Source: Sorex araneus
Taxonomy: Eukaryota > Chordata > Mammalia > Eulipotyphla > Soricidae
DNA length: 64,000 nucleotides
Assembly (NCBI RefSeq): GCF_027595985.1
Contig: NC_073305.1
Coordinates: forward strand, 112,799,259-112,863,258
Reading direction: 5' to 3'
Made by a program: the position numbers and the translations under genes. Shown here piece by piece: positions 41,029 through 44,900 of this stretch (its first letter is position 1; each line of letters opens with the position of its first letter). Under the pieces are notes generated by a model. It worked only from the letters and a program-made list of their open reading frames with translations. It was not told the origin of the DNA and made no database searches.

Positions 41029-44000
41029 CTGTCATCCTGTTGCTCACTGATTGCGGGCACCAGTAATGTCTCCATTGTGAGACTTGTTACTGTTTTTGGC
41101 ATATCAAATACACCATAGGTAGCTCATTAAGTATACAATGGAAAACTTCAAATCTCTGCATTAAACAGTGAAAATTTTAAACAAAATTTCTAACATTTCT
41201 AAAATTTGGCTGGTTTTTTAAATACACCTGTGCAGTACTGAGTGAAATATGTATGTAGAAATCATTTACTAATAATAAGTATAAACTGTATCTGCACATT
41301 CTTCTCATGCCTTGGGCCACACCAGGGTCTATGCTCAGAGGTTGTTCCGAGGGGTGCTCAGGAACCCATGTGGTGAAGGAATAAAAATGGAGTCAGCCAC
41401 ATGCAATGAAAATGCTAAGGGAGAGACAGGGAAGAGAAAGGTAGGGGGAAGAGATTGATTTCTGAGATGTTCCCAGTGTGTGACTTCTGAGATGTTCCAG
41501 TGTGTGTGACTTCTGAGATGTTCCAGTGTGTGTGATGGAAAGAGTCAACTACATGCAATGAAAGCACTATAGGGAGTCTGTGTGTGTGTGTGTGTGTGTG
41601 TGATTTCTAAGATGTTCTGTAGTGTGTGTTGCTGCATGCTCAAGCACTTTACGCCCCCAATGTATCTCTAGCTATGTGTATATGTGCATGTATGTCCAAG
41701 CGCTTTACCCCCTATATTATCCCTATGTGTAATAGCTGAGATGTAGCCAGCATTTCACACTCCCAAGAGAAAAGACATTTTCTTATATGACAACCTTTCA
41801 GAAATAAAACATGTCTGTGCATACATGTGACCAGATATATTTTAAAACTATGCAGGGCCAAAGTGGTAACACAGCGGTTAGGGTGTTTGCGTTGCACTCA
41901 GCTGACCCAAGTCCAATCCCCAGCATACTGTATGGCCAAGCACTACCAGAAGTAATTTCAGAGTGCAGAGCAAGGAGTAACCCCTGAGTATCTCTGGGTG
42001 TGACCCAAAATGCCAAAAAACTTAAAGAAAATTATCATACAATATCCATTGCTGTATACTTTCCAAAGGCTTTTAGGATACACCTAACCATTCTTTTATT
42101 CAAGGCAGTTCCATGATTTTTTTTTTTTACAAACTTAACTTTGGCCCATACAAACAGCATAACAACCCTGAGCACATGCTTTGCACGCTGGAGACCAAGT
42201 TCCATCCCCTACATACCACTGTGTCCCCTGAGTACGAATCAGGAGTGTTGCCTGAGCACTAAGTGCCCCAAAACCAAACTTAAAAATCAAATAGTATTTA
42301 TCTTTAGTTTGACCTTGCCATTCCTTCCTAGTGTTTCCTGGGACAGTATCTCAGGGTTTAATAATGCTCCTCCTCTCAGCTACATCCTTAGGCTCATCTG
42401 GACCATTTAAAGTCACTTTTGCAAATAACATACAAAAACAGGACTATATCACATACTAAAATTATTTCACTCATAAGCCACACCACCCATGGACTACATA
42501 TTTTCTCTATACATGGTAAAAAAAAAAAAAAGAGCCCGGAGCAATGATACAACAGATAGCACATTTGCCTTACACAGTCTCAGGTTTGATCCTCCGCATC
42601 CCATATGGTTCCCCTAGCACCACCCAGAGTAATTCCTGAGTGCAGAGCCAGGAGTAACCCCTGAGCATCACCGGGTCTGACCCAAAAAATAAATAAATAG
42701 AAATAAAATGCAGAGTGCCTAGATCACACACTGTGATTAAGTAGGTGAGCTTGTAGATCTGGTTCAACCTGTTCCTTCACAGCTGTCACACGCCACAGCA
42801 CAGATCGCCAAAGCACAGATCAAAGCAGTGAACCTGAGCGGCAGGGAGGGCGCTTACCTTGCACGCGGTTGACCCAGGTTCAATTCCTGGTATTCGATGT
42901 GGTCCCCCAACTACCAACTGGAGTGACAAGCTGAGCACTGGGTCAGGGTCAAACCCGGAGCACCGCCGCATGTGGCCCCAAAACCAAAGATCAAAGAACC
43001 CCTGGACGCAACAATAACCATGTAAGATTCCATGGCCACTTCCCAGGCGACGGGCAGCAGAAATCCTCCCACTAGTGTTAAGGATTATTCTCAATCTCTC
43101 ACCTCCGACCCCTACTGATCAAATATCGGGTGTCCCAAGCAAAGCTCATTTCCCAGCAAACGACCGAATCCTACTGGGACCTAAAAATCTTTAACCCCTG
43201 AAACCAATAAGCCGGAAGGCTACAACTCCGACTTGCATGCCAAGTCACAGGCAGTGGCGACTTTAGCGCGAATAACAACAGTATTTAATAATAATAATAA
43301 TAATAAATAACAATAAACCTTGTTACTCCATTCCCAGGAATGCCTCCAGGTCCCGAGTGGTGGGAAGGGGCATTCTGCGACGTGCGCGGGTGACAAGGGG
43401 CGCGATGGTGACAGGAACGGTGGCGAGAAGCCCGCGCAGGAGCCCTCGCTGACAGCCCAGAGGTCTCCCTCGTCCCCTCAGCGCGGCAACTTCCCTCGAC
43501 GGCCCCCCAACGAAGAGCGAAATGAGCACCCCGGGGAAGGTACCTTGGAAGCGGGCTCCCGTCGGGACCAGGAGTGGCCGCCGCCCCCGGAACGCGGAAC
43601 GTTCCCCGCTTCCCCCCCAGGCCCCCGCCCCAGCCCCGCGCGCCCGAGCGCAGGGCGTGCGCGGGGCCGAGCGGACGGCCGCGTCCGCGGGACTCTGAAC
43701 CCCGCTCGCCGGCCGCCGGCGCCGCCCCGCCAGACTCCCGGAAAACAGCGACAAACGAGGCGGCGGCGCTCAGAAACAACTGGGTGCGAAGAAGGAAGGG
43801 ACAGGCACCAGGAGACTCGGCGGACGACGCGGTAGAAGGGGAAAAGGGGGCCGGGCGGTTGGGGGGAAGCCCTGTGCCTCCCGGCCGCATTTCCGGGCCC
43901 CGCCGCGGTCCCTGAAGGCCCGGCCGCCGGCCTAGCTCCCGCCCGCGCGCCTCCGGCCGGCCCCGCACGGCCACCCGTACCTGTTGAGCAGCAGCGAGGC

Positions 44001-44129
44001 GGCGCTGAGGAACAGCAGCAGGCAACAGAGGCAACAGAACAGCGGATACTGGCGGCAGAGCTCGCGTCCCACGTCCAGCCGGAGCCGCTGTTTCAGCTTC
44101 TCCGCCGTCGCCCGCACCCAGGGCACCAT
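1633..44129 (-). CDS. SNX14: SNX14, sorting nexin 14 (exons 1-20, 3' part off window)
   Basis: SNX14 is a sorting nexin of the PXA-RGS-PX-nexin-C class. Family knowledge: it is an ER-anchored protein acting at ER-lipid droplet contacts and in endolysosomal and autophagic lipid handling, and human loss causes a cerebellar ataxia. Seen here: twenty exons flanked by AG and GT, with lengths from the ATG of 149, 121, 77, 79, 44, 88, 85, 157, 76, 45, 81, 115, 156, 125, 59, 27, 133, 202, 84 and 101 bp. They sum to 2004 bp, or 668 stop-free codons, with phases that fit at every junction. Layout: membrane spans at about residues 30-72, PXA 133-307, RGS 339-471, linker 485-540, PX from about 570. The end of PX and the nexin-C domain (roughly 280 residues, taking the human protein as 946 aa from memory) lie past the left edge. 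Exon numbers count from the ATG exon. Identification rests on near-identity to the remembered human protein. Confidence 0.97.
1734..3411. repeat. SNX14 intron 19: SOR copies and unique AT-rich DNA
   Basis: Plus-strand SOR copies at 2315-2480 (worn) and 2711-2897. The rest (1734-2310, 2900-3411) is AT-rich; I see no element in it. Confidence 0.7.
3412..3495 (-). CDS. SNX14: SNX14 exon 19: PX domain core
   Basis: Residues 608-634 plus a base of Gly635: [20 protein letters not shown] then SKLTEFH. RRYLEF is the canonical PX motif (Arg-Arg-Tyr before an aromatic) at the start of the lipid-facing helix; family knowledge says SNX14 PX binds PI3P poorly. The donor CATG/gtttgt is weak (T at +3 and +4). 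Confidence 0.96.
3496..5357. repeat. SNX14 intron 18: SOR copies
   Basis: SOR at 4270-4482 (plus, tail of CAAA repeats), 4795-4962 (plus) and a minus fragment at 5215-5293 close to the exon 18 donor. 3496-4265 is AT-rich with no recognised feature. Confidence 0.7.
5358..5559 (-). CDS. SNX14: SNX14 exon 18: PX domain start
   Basis: The longest exon here: residues 540-606 plus one base of Val607. An acidic, Ser/Pro-rich segment ([20 protein letters not shown]) leads into the first PX strands ([20 protein letters not shown], then [16 protein letters not shown]). Donor AGCAG/gtagga. Confidence 0.97.
6040..6365 (+). mobile_element. L1 LINE 3'-end fragment
   Basis: Resembles the 3' untranslated end of mammalian L1: a block like ATTATGCTGAGCAAAGTCAG, then a CTTATACACAGGATATAAAG block, and a tail near CACTGTATATCATGGTGAC before an A-rich end. 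Recognised from memory of the consensus; subfamily not assigned. Confidence 0.55.
6806..6975 (+). mobile_element. SOR SINE, intact, with target duplication
   Basis: About 170 bp of the type A consensus: GGGGCTGGAGCGATAGCACA head with A box, B box GGGTTCGATTCC, body with two CCAGGA/CCAGGG repeats, and a terminal GTGTGACGCAAAAA tail. Flanked by AGCATTACGA (6796-6805 and 6976-6985). Low divergence marks it as young. Confidence 0.9.
7239..7371 (-). CDS. SNX14: SNX14 exon 17: RGS-PX linker
   Basis: Completes Arg495 and encodes residues 496-539 ([20 protein letters not shown], then [24 protein letters not shown]). It is a basic, Ser/Thr-rich linker before PX. It starts STTKRGES where remembered human has NTQKRGES. 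Phase allows skipping of 44 residues. Confidence 0.96.
8381..8596 (-). mobile_element. Type B SINE (SOR-like head, non-A tail), full copy
   Basis: Flanked by an 11-bp target duplication GTTTTAAAGAT (8370-8380 and 8597-8607). Read on the minus strand it has a tRNA-like head (GCGATAGCACAGTGGTTGGG) shared with SOR, then a distinct body with CTCTCGGAGAGCCCAGCAAG and ACAGTAACAA. It ends at GAACAAATCGATC without an A-tail. Confidence 0.8.
8622..8794 (-). mobile_element. SOR SINE next to a type B copy
   Basis: Full copy in reverse orientation with duplication TAATGTGCAATTTTT (8607-8621 and 8795-8809). Its target begins within the duplication left by the type B element at 8381-8596, so it landed directly behind it and is younger or used the same T-rich site. 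Confidence 0.88.
10287..10313 (-). CDS. SNX14: SNX14 exon 16: 27-bp cassette microexon
   Basis: A 27-bp microexon encoding GSLSLDDF plus split Arg codons at each end. Acceptor ttgcag/AGG, donor TTTTCG/gtaagt. Its length is a multiple of three, with the same phase at both borders, so inclusion or skipping leaves the frame intact. From memory, human SNX14 isoforms differ by 9 and 44 residues, which fits this exon and exon 17 being alternative. It is too short for simple ORF detection and was found from the protein sequence. Confidence 0.93.
11104..11310 (+). mobile_element. SOR SINE, intact
   Basis: Flanked by ATATCTAACCTA (11092-11103 and 11311-11322). It has a long A-rich tail that drifts into AAT and AT repeats. 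Confidence 0.9.
11465..11638 (+). mobile_element. SOR SINE, intact
   Basis: Flanked by ATTCTTTTAAG (11454-11464 and 11639-11649). Standard head, B box and CCCAAAAAG tail; low divergence. Confidence 0.9.
12763..12821 (-). CDS. SNX14: SNX14 exon 15: end of RGS domain
   Basis: Residues 467-485 plus two bases of Arg486: [19 protein letters not shown]. It closes the RGS fold and enters the Ser/Thr-rich linker. Donor ACAG/gtaggt. Confidence 0.95.
12822..13697. repeat. SNX14 intron 14: two SOR copies
   Basis: SOR at 12960-13150 (plus, tail with AAT repeats) and an older reverse copy at 13405-13570. Confidence 0.75.
13698..13822 (-). CDS. SNX14: SNX14 exon 14: RGS domain
   Basis: Completes Ile425 and encodes residues 426-466: [20 protein letters not shown] then [20 protein letters not shown]. 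This appears identical to remembered human. Donor GAG/gtaagt. The intron towards exon 13 is 345 bp. Confidence 0.96.
13823..14167. other. SNX14 intron 13: short, no element seen
   Basis: 345 bp of AT-rich intron between two RGS exons, with no SINE or other repeat that I can recognise. Confidence 0.7.
14168..14323 (-). CDS. SNX14: SNX14 exon 13: RGS domain
   Basis: Completes Glu373 and encodes residues 374-424 plus one base of Ile425. It includes [20 protein letters not shown] and [20 protein letters not shown]. The exon ends in a run of A (EEIKK/gtaagt) where remembered human has EEIQR. Confidence 0.96.
14324..16745. repeat. SNX14 intron 12: SOR copies and L1 fragment
   Basis: SOR at 14461-14618 (plus), 14650-14803 (minus), 14956-15120 (plus) and 15318-15466 (minus), all old. 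Then an L1-like fragment at about 15590-15990, a SOR with duplicated body at 16068-16350 (includes a C14 run at 16147-16160) and a minus fragment at 16393-16485. Confidence 0.7.
15590..15990 (+). mobile_element. L1-like fragment
   Basis: Contains blocks like GAATGAAAGCTGATTTCTCA, CAACCTAAAATTCTATATTC and GAAAATATCCTTCAAGATAG. These match my memory of a conserved internal segment of older mammalian L1 elements (toxin-free, non-coding remnant). No open frame of useful length; subfamily unknown. Confidence 0.5.
16746..16860 (-). CDS. SNX14: SNX14 exon 12: RGS domain start
   Basis: Residues 335-372 plus one base of Glu373: [20 protein letters not shown] then [18 protein letters not shown], the first RGS-fold helices. 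Family knowledge: the SNX14 RGS is reported to bind G-alpha-s and not to act as a GAP. Donor GTGG/gtgagg. Confidence 0.96.
16954..17034 (-). CDS. SNX14: SNX14 exon 11: PXA-RGS linker
   Basis: Residues 308-334: [20 protein letters not shown] then PRNKKPS. Phase 0 at both ends. It is a low-complexity, Pro/Lys-rich linker between PXA and RGS and has diverged more from remembered human than its neighbours. The intron to exon 12 is 93 bp. Confidence 0.95.
17139..17183 (-). CDS. SNX14: SNX14 exon 10: end of PXA domain
   Basis: A 45-bp, phase-0 exon for residues 293-307, [15 protein letters not shown]. It could be skipped without a frameshift, but it holds the last PXA helix. The intron to exon 11 is only 104 bp. 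Confidence 0.95.
17184..18374. repeat. SNX14 intron 9: SOR remnants and L1 3' end
   Basis: A worn minus SOR at 17330-17455 and a plus SOR at 17485-17645. The rest, 17690-18365, is mostly an L1 3' end (separate entry). Confidence 0.65.
17690..18365 (+). mobile_element. L1 LINE 3' end, interrupted
   Basis: Starts with the familiar ATTCATCTATGGATGACTGG block, continues through AATAGAATATTCTTTAGCC and GTCAAATGCACAGACAGGAA, and ends with GGTATAGTTTGTGTATTTTA just before an A-run. An unrelated T-rich segment (about 18000-18185) appears inserted. A palindromic (TATG/CATA)n microsatellite occupies 17742-17795 within it. Confidence 0.65.
18375..18450 (-). CDS. SNX14: SNX14 exon 9: PXA domain
   Basis: Residues 268-292: [20 protein letters not shown] then FLADP. 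Donor CCA/gtaaga, an exon end without the usual G. Confidence 0.95.
18665..18843 (+). mobile_element. SOR SINE, CATGA-variant
   Basis: Flanked by ACTATGTAAG (18655-18664 and 18844-18853). It carries the variant TGCATGAGCCAGG in the body where most copies read TGCAGAGCCAGG. Confidence 0.9.
19462..19695 (-). mobile_element. Type B SINE, full copy
   Basis: Same composite structure, flanked by a 13-bp duplication TCCACTTGGTAGC (19449-19461 and 19696-19708). It keeps the B-box-like GGGTTCGATTCC and ends in ACAACACTGCTAAAAT, with no poly(A). Confidence 0.8.
20828..20984 (-). CDS. SNX14: SNX14 exon 8: PXA domain
   Basis: Completes Val215 and encodes residues 216-266 plus part of Arg267. Recognisable stretches are [35 protein letters not shown] and [12 protein letters not shown]. 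It starts VENTAF where human has VKNTEF (remembered). The acceptor offers two tandem AGs (tagtag); the upstream one keeps the human-like frame and length. Confidence 0.96.
20985..24093. repeat. SNX14 intron 7: SINE cluster, possible L2 remnant
   Basis: 20985-21480 holds no element that I recognise. SOR at 21483-21632 and 21646-21825 (plus, in tandem), fragments at 22242-22312 and 22313-22445, a young copy at 22483-22663, a minus copy at 23510-23654 and a plus copy at 23749-23890. About 22820-22900 recalls L2 (TCACTCATTCAATCAGAAAA). A perfect 24-bp tandem duplication lies at 22954-23001. Confidence 0.65.
22483..22663 (+). mobile_element. SOR SINE, intact
   Basis: Flanked by AGTATTCTCCAG (22471-22482 and 22664-22675), with an A17-range tail. 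It is inserted just behind two older SOR fragments. Confidence 0.9.
24094..24178 (-). CDS. SNX14: SNX14 exon 7: PXA domain
   Basis: Residues 187-214 plus one base of Val215: [20 protein letters not shown] then VIVKATQK. It differs from remembered human by Thr for Arg in the last five residues. Acceptor ttag/GTG, donor AAAG/gtaaga. Confidence 0.96.
24284..24457 (+). mobile_element. SOR SINE, intact
   Basis: Flanked by AAAAAACAGATG (24272-24283 and 24458-24469). The tail is interrupted (CCCCCTCAAAACAAAAAG). It lies about 105 bp from the SNX14 exon 7 acceptor. Confidence 0.88.
24853..25039 (+). mobile_element. Type B SINE, 5'-truncated
   Basis: Begins CTCCGTCCCTCTCGG, at the junction after the tRNA-like head, which is missing. 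It ends in an ACAGTGCT-type repeat (CAGTGCTACAGTGCAGTGCT). Short flanking duplication ACATACAC (24845-24852 and 25040-25047). Confidence 0.7.
25277..25328 (-). repeat. Displaced copy of the exon 6 3' end and donor
   Basis: 52 bp matching 26955-27006 at 49 positions (differences at three sites). It comprises the last 18 bases of SNX14 exon 6 and the first 34 of intron 6, with the donor AAG/gtacat unchanged. Flanks do not match, so this is not the edge of a longer tandem duplication that I can see. Confidence 0.85.
26252..26419 (+). mobile_element. SOR SINE, intact
   Basis: Flanked by AATAAAGCTTCTT and AATAAAGCTACTT (one mismatch; 26239-26251 and 26420-26432). Two older SOR copies follow head to tail at 26434-26608 and 26619-26786. 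Confidence 0.88.
26989..27076 (-). CDS. SNX14: SNX14 exon 6: PXA domain
   Basis: Completes Arg157 and encodes residues 158-186 ([16 protein letters not shown] to RRIHK). Donor AAG/gtacat. Its last 18 bases and the next 34 intron bases are repeated, 49 of 52 identical, 1.68 kb further along the transcript at 25277-25328 (separate entry). Confidence 0.96.
27516..27700 (+). mobile_element. SOR SINE nested in an older SOR
   Basis: Near-consensus copy flanked by AATTCATGGGGCCAG (27501-27515 and 27701-27715). The duplicated target includes the first bases of an older SOR (27706-27855), so the young copy landed at the head of the old one. Confidence 0.92.
28662..28831 (+). mobile_element. SOR SINE, intact
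   Basis: Flanked by TTTGAAAGCTG (28651-28661 and 28832-28842). Standard body and A-tail. Confidence 0.9.
29256..29299 (-). CDS. SNX14: SNX14 exon 5: PXA domain
   Basis: A 44-bp exon for residues 143-156 plus part of Arg157: [14 protein letters not shown], the conserved PXA start with its tryptophan-tyrosine core. Donor ACAG/gtatgt; acceptor ctgcag/not strictly pyrimidine-rich but standard (tatgcag). Confidence 0.95.
29300..31723. repeat. SNX14 intron 4: SINE cluster
   Basis: 29300-29755 has no recognised element. SOR at 29762-29918 (plus, part of the A-B box spacer missing), 30020-30153 (minus, worn), then 30353-30515, 30558-30668, 30703-30855, 30868-30995, 31290-31405 and 31430-31650 (all plus). 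The last carries an extra segment in its head. Confidence 0.7.
31724..31802 (-). CDS. SNX14: SNX14 exon 4: entry to PXA domain
   Basis: Completes Arg116 and encodes residues 117-142, including [19 protein letters not shown]. This is the lead-in to the PXA domain. Donor GAG/gtaata. A SINE (31430-31650) ends about 75 bp beyond this donor inside intron 4. Confidence 0.95.
31888..31964 (-). CDS. SNX14: SNX14 exon 3: cysteine-rich cytosolic segment
   Basis: Residues 91-115 plus two bases of Arg116. It contains the Cys cluster [13 protein letters not shown], with spacing suggestive of a small metal-binding or structural knuckle (inference), just after the membrane hairpin. Phase 2 at the donor CATAG/gtaagt. 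It is separated from exon 4 by only 85 bp of intron. Confidence 0.96.
31965..33786. repeat. SNX14 intron 2: SOR, MER5-like element, RPS12 retrocopy
   Basis: A plus SOR at 32214-32385. A MER5-like remnant appears split by the RPS12 retrocopy: AAGTCACTTGGAAAGCTTTT at about 32837 on the left and AGATAGACCACACTTTAAAT at about 33584 on the right recall its two ends (moderate). Confidence 0.55.
32962..33474 (+). pseudogene. RPS12P: Processed pseudogene of ribosomal protein S12 (RPS12)
   Basis: A full-length retrocopy of RPS12 mRNA in SNX14 intron 2, antisense to SNX14. The 5' UTR start (CTCTTTCCCTGCC), the GGTGTAATGGA and TTTACAAGAGGTGC coding stretches, the AAGTGGTTGGCTGCAGTTG stretch, the native stop and a double AATAAA (about 33441-33452) are all present and end in A10 at 33465-33474. 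A 7-bp repeat AAAATCT borders both ends. It is dead: there is no initiating ATG in frame, and it has stops and frameshifts (for example TAG after the GCC of Ala-Lys-Ala, and TGA after AAGTTG). It appears inserted in an older MER5-like DNA transposon. Confidence 0.93.
33787..33907 (-). CDS. SNX14: SNX14 exon 2: second membrane span
   Basis: Encodes the last base of Arg50 and residues 51-90. The segment [20 protein letters not shown] is a second hydrophobic span, so exons 1 and 2 together form the membrane hairpin that anchors the protein in the ER. It ends with TIKHKPK at the donor AAG/gtaaat. The acceptor is ttaag/G. Confidence 0.96.
36296..36484 (+). mobile_element. SOR SINE, intact
   Basis: Flanked by AAATCACCATGA (36284-36295 and 36485-36496). 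The tail has turned into AAT/AATT repeats. Confidence 0.9.
37700..38165 (+). mobile_element. LTR-like end, split by a SOR
   Basis: A TATA box (TATAAAAA, 37707-37714), a CT-rich leader (TGTCTCTATGTCTGCTCG, CCACTCTAGAGGAGCCCAAT), then the SOR at 37845-38077. It continues to AATAAA at 38133-38138 and an A-run after a C-run. This resembles U3-R of a retroviral LTR; I cannot place it in a named family. No viral genes are present. Confidence 0.5.
37845..38077 (+). mobile_element. SOR SINE with duplicated tail
   Basis: Flanked by a 17-bp duplication AGAATATTTACTTCCTC (37828-37844 and 38078-38094). Its last 50 bp or so, from ATCACCGGGTGTGACCC through the A-rich tail, is tandemly duplicated (about 37984-38070). 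It splits an LTR-like repeat. Confidence 0.92.
39413..39647 (-). mobile_element. Type B SINE, full copy
   Basis: Most complete copy, flanked by GAGCTGAGT (39404-39412 and 39648-39656). In sense it runs from GTAGCACAGCGGTTGGGC through the head and body to GATGAGCAATGGG and a short (ACAGTG) tail; no A-tail. It inserted antisense to the plus strand, that is in SNX14 sense. Confidence 0.85.
39855..40055 (+). mobile_element. LTR-like end, second copy
   Basis: Homologous to 37700-38165 (GCCTCTATGTCTCTTTGC, CCACTCTGGAGAAACCAAGT), with AATAAA at 40013-40018 and an A-rich end about 25 bp later. No coding remnant. Confidence 0.5.
40991..41128 (-). mobile_element. Type B SINE, 5'-truncated, with expanded GAT tail
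   Basis: Only the 3' part of the body is present, running to GAGCAACAGGATGACAGTG, followed by about eleven GAT units (40991-41026). It lacks head and upstream body. Short flanking repeat AAGTAT (40985-40990 and 41129-41134). Confidence 0.7.
41385..41745. repeat. Complex tandem duplication with VNTR and TG repeat
   Basis: Three units of about 27 bp (ACTTCTGAGATGTTCCAGTG) at 41455-41535. A larger repeat carries CACATGCAATGAAAATGC and CTACATGCAATGAAAGCAC (41398 and 41549). A (TG)12 run lies at 41579-41602. A third duplication carries CAAGCACTTTACGCCCCCA and CAAGCGCTTTACCCCCTA (41641 and 41698). It grew from the end of a SOR fragment at 41308-41400. Confidence 0.75.
43285..43310. repeat. AAT microsatellite at the CpG island edge
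   Basis: About seven AAT units marking the sharp border between AT-rich intron and CpG island. Confidence 0.8.
43981..44129 (-). CDS. SNX14: SNX14 exon 1: start codon, first membrane span
   Basis: Residues 1-49 plus two bases of Arg50. The ATG at 44129-44127 has a strong Kozak context (A at -3, G at +4) and opens MVPWVR. A basic amphipathic stretch ([18 protein letters not shown]) precedes a Cys/Leu-rich hydrophobic span at about residues 30-48. The donor AACAG/gtacgg is clean. The span reads [15 protein letters not shown], which is more Cys-rich and about three residues longer than the human version as I remember it. GC content is very high because the exon lies in the CpG island. Confidence 0.96.
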
Positions 44130-44132
44130 CTT
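44124..44132 (-). promoter_or_regulatory. YY1-type motif overlapping the SNX14 ATG
   Basis: The minus strand reads AAGATGGTG, a YY1-type core in which the ATG is the start codon. This arrangement, with a YY1 site just inside the transcript and oriented with it, is common at mammalian housekeeping promoters. A second, weaker core (AAAATGGCC, plus strand) lies at 44385-44393. Prediction from motif only. Confidence 0.5.
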
Positions 44133-44327
44133 GGCCGACGCTTATGATTTGGAGTGCGTCAGCTTGTGAAGCCCAAGGCTAAAGGACCCCCACATCCCTC
44201 AGCGGCCGCAGGTCCGCCGCACCGGCGGACGGACCTTCACAACCACCGACCGGTGGACCGTCCGCCGGCGACAGTCCCCCGAGGCCCCGCCCCGCCCCCG
44301 CACGTCCCCCCCCCGACACCGCTGCGT

Positions 44328-44339
44328 CGCGCATGCGCG
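44328..44339. promoter_or_regulatory. NRF1-type palindromic site
   Basis: CGCGCATGCGCG, a near-perfect match to the NRF1 consensus, about 200 bp upstream of the SNX14 start codon and next to a GC-box cluster at 44285-44300 that would bind SP1-family factors. Motif-based. Confidence 0.6.
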
Positions 44340-44900
44340 CCAGCGTAACTCCGCCCAGCAGCATCTGGTAGGCGGTGCTGCAGCAAAATGGCCGTCCGGT
44401 GTGACCGAGGTCATCACCCCCTCACGCTGTGCCCTCGCGTCCTGCAGCTCCGCCCTCTTCGCTAACAGCTGTGTGCGGACCTTCCCAAGTGTTTCCGACA
44501 CTTCCAGCCCCGCTAACCGTCCCTTTTCGGAAGTCCAAGGGGGCAGTTCTAATCCTGCAGTATCCAAGAACCACCTGTATTGCGAAGGGGGTAAGGCTGT
44601 ACGCCTGCATTGGGAAAAAAAAAATGGGGGCCACACCTGGACCGTAAAGACTATCGACACCCGGAGTGCGCGGAGTTACCTTCTTAGTGACCACTCCGCG
44701 GCCACCCTCCACTGGTCGCGTGACCTCTGCTTGAAGTTCGGACGAAGCTCGTGCGGAGCCCCAGCGAATGCTGACTGCGGAGTCGGAACCTTCCAGCCGC
44801 CCCCCGACCCTGCGTGCCCGCGGCCAAGGGAGGCAGAGCTGGTTCACACCATAGTCCAAGTTCGAACGCAAACTAGACTCCCCAAGGAGTCCCATAGGGC

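Larger units (their letters stand above)
33908..43349. repeat. SNX14 intron 1: SINE-rich 10-kb first intron
   Basis: 33908-35020 holds no clear element (a possible L2 trace at 34210). Plus SOR copies at 35026-35180, 35421-35585, 35984-36150, 36296-36484, 36700-36875, 36878-37045, 37845-38077, 38232-38412, 38479-38645, 38663-38780, 38797-38930, 38969-39110, 39127-39302, 40734-40900, 41853-42022, 42150-42285, 42531-42700 and 42828-42985. Minus copies at 40090-40262, 40484-40632 and 41308-41400. Type B at 39413-39647 and 40991-41128. 35640-35955 is unassigned, moderately GC-rich DNA. Confidence 0.75.
43350..44900. promoter_or_regulatory. SNX14: CpG island promoter of SNX14
   Basis: GC-rich, CpG-dense sequence in an otherwise AT-rich window, free of SINEs and spanning exon 1, the start of intron 1 and about 750 bp upstream. 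It contains a GC-box cluster (44285-44300), an NRF1-like palindrome (44328-44339) and two YY1-like cores. I see no TATA box near the ATG. The transcription start is inferred to lie a few dozen to two hundred bases right of 44129. Boundaries are by eye. Confidence 0.85.

Noticed and set aside
43285-44034. Long minus-strand open frame (249 codons) and overlapping frames in the CpG island
   Set aside because: GC-rich DNA has few stop codons. The frame is Arg/Pro/Ala-rich low complexity, runs through the exon 1 donor and shares no known domain; the neighbouring frame is the true SNX14 exon 1.
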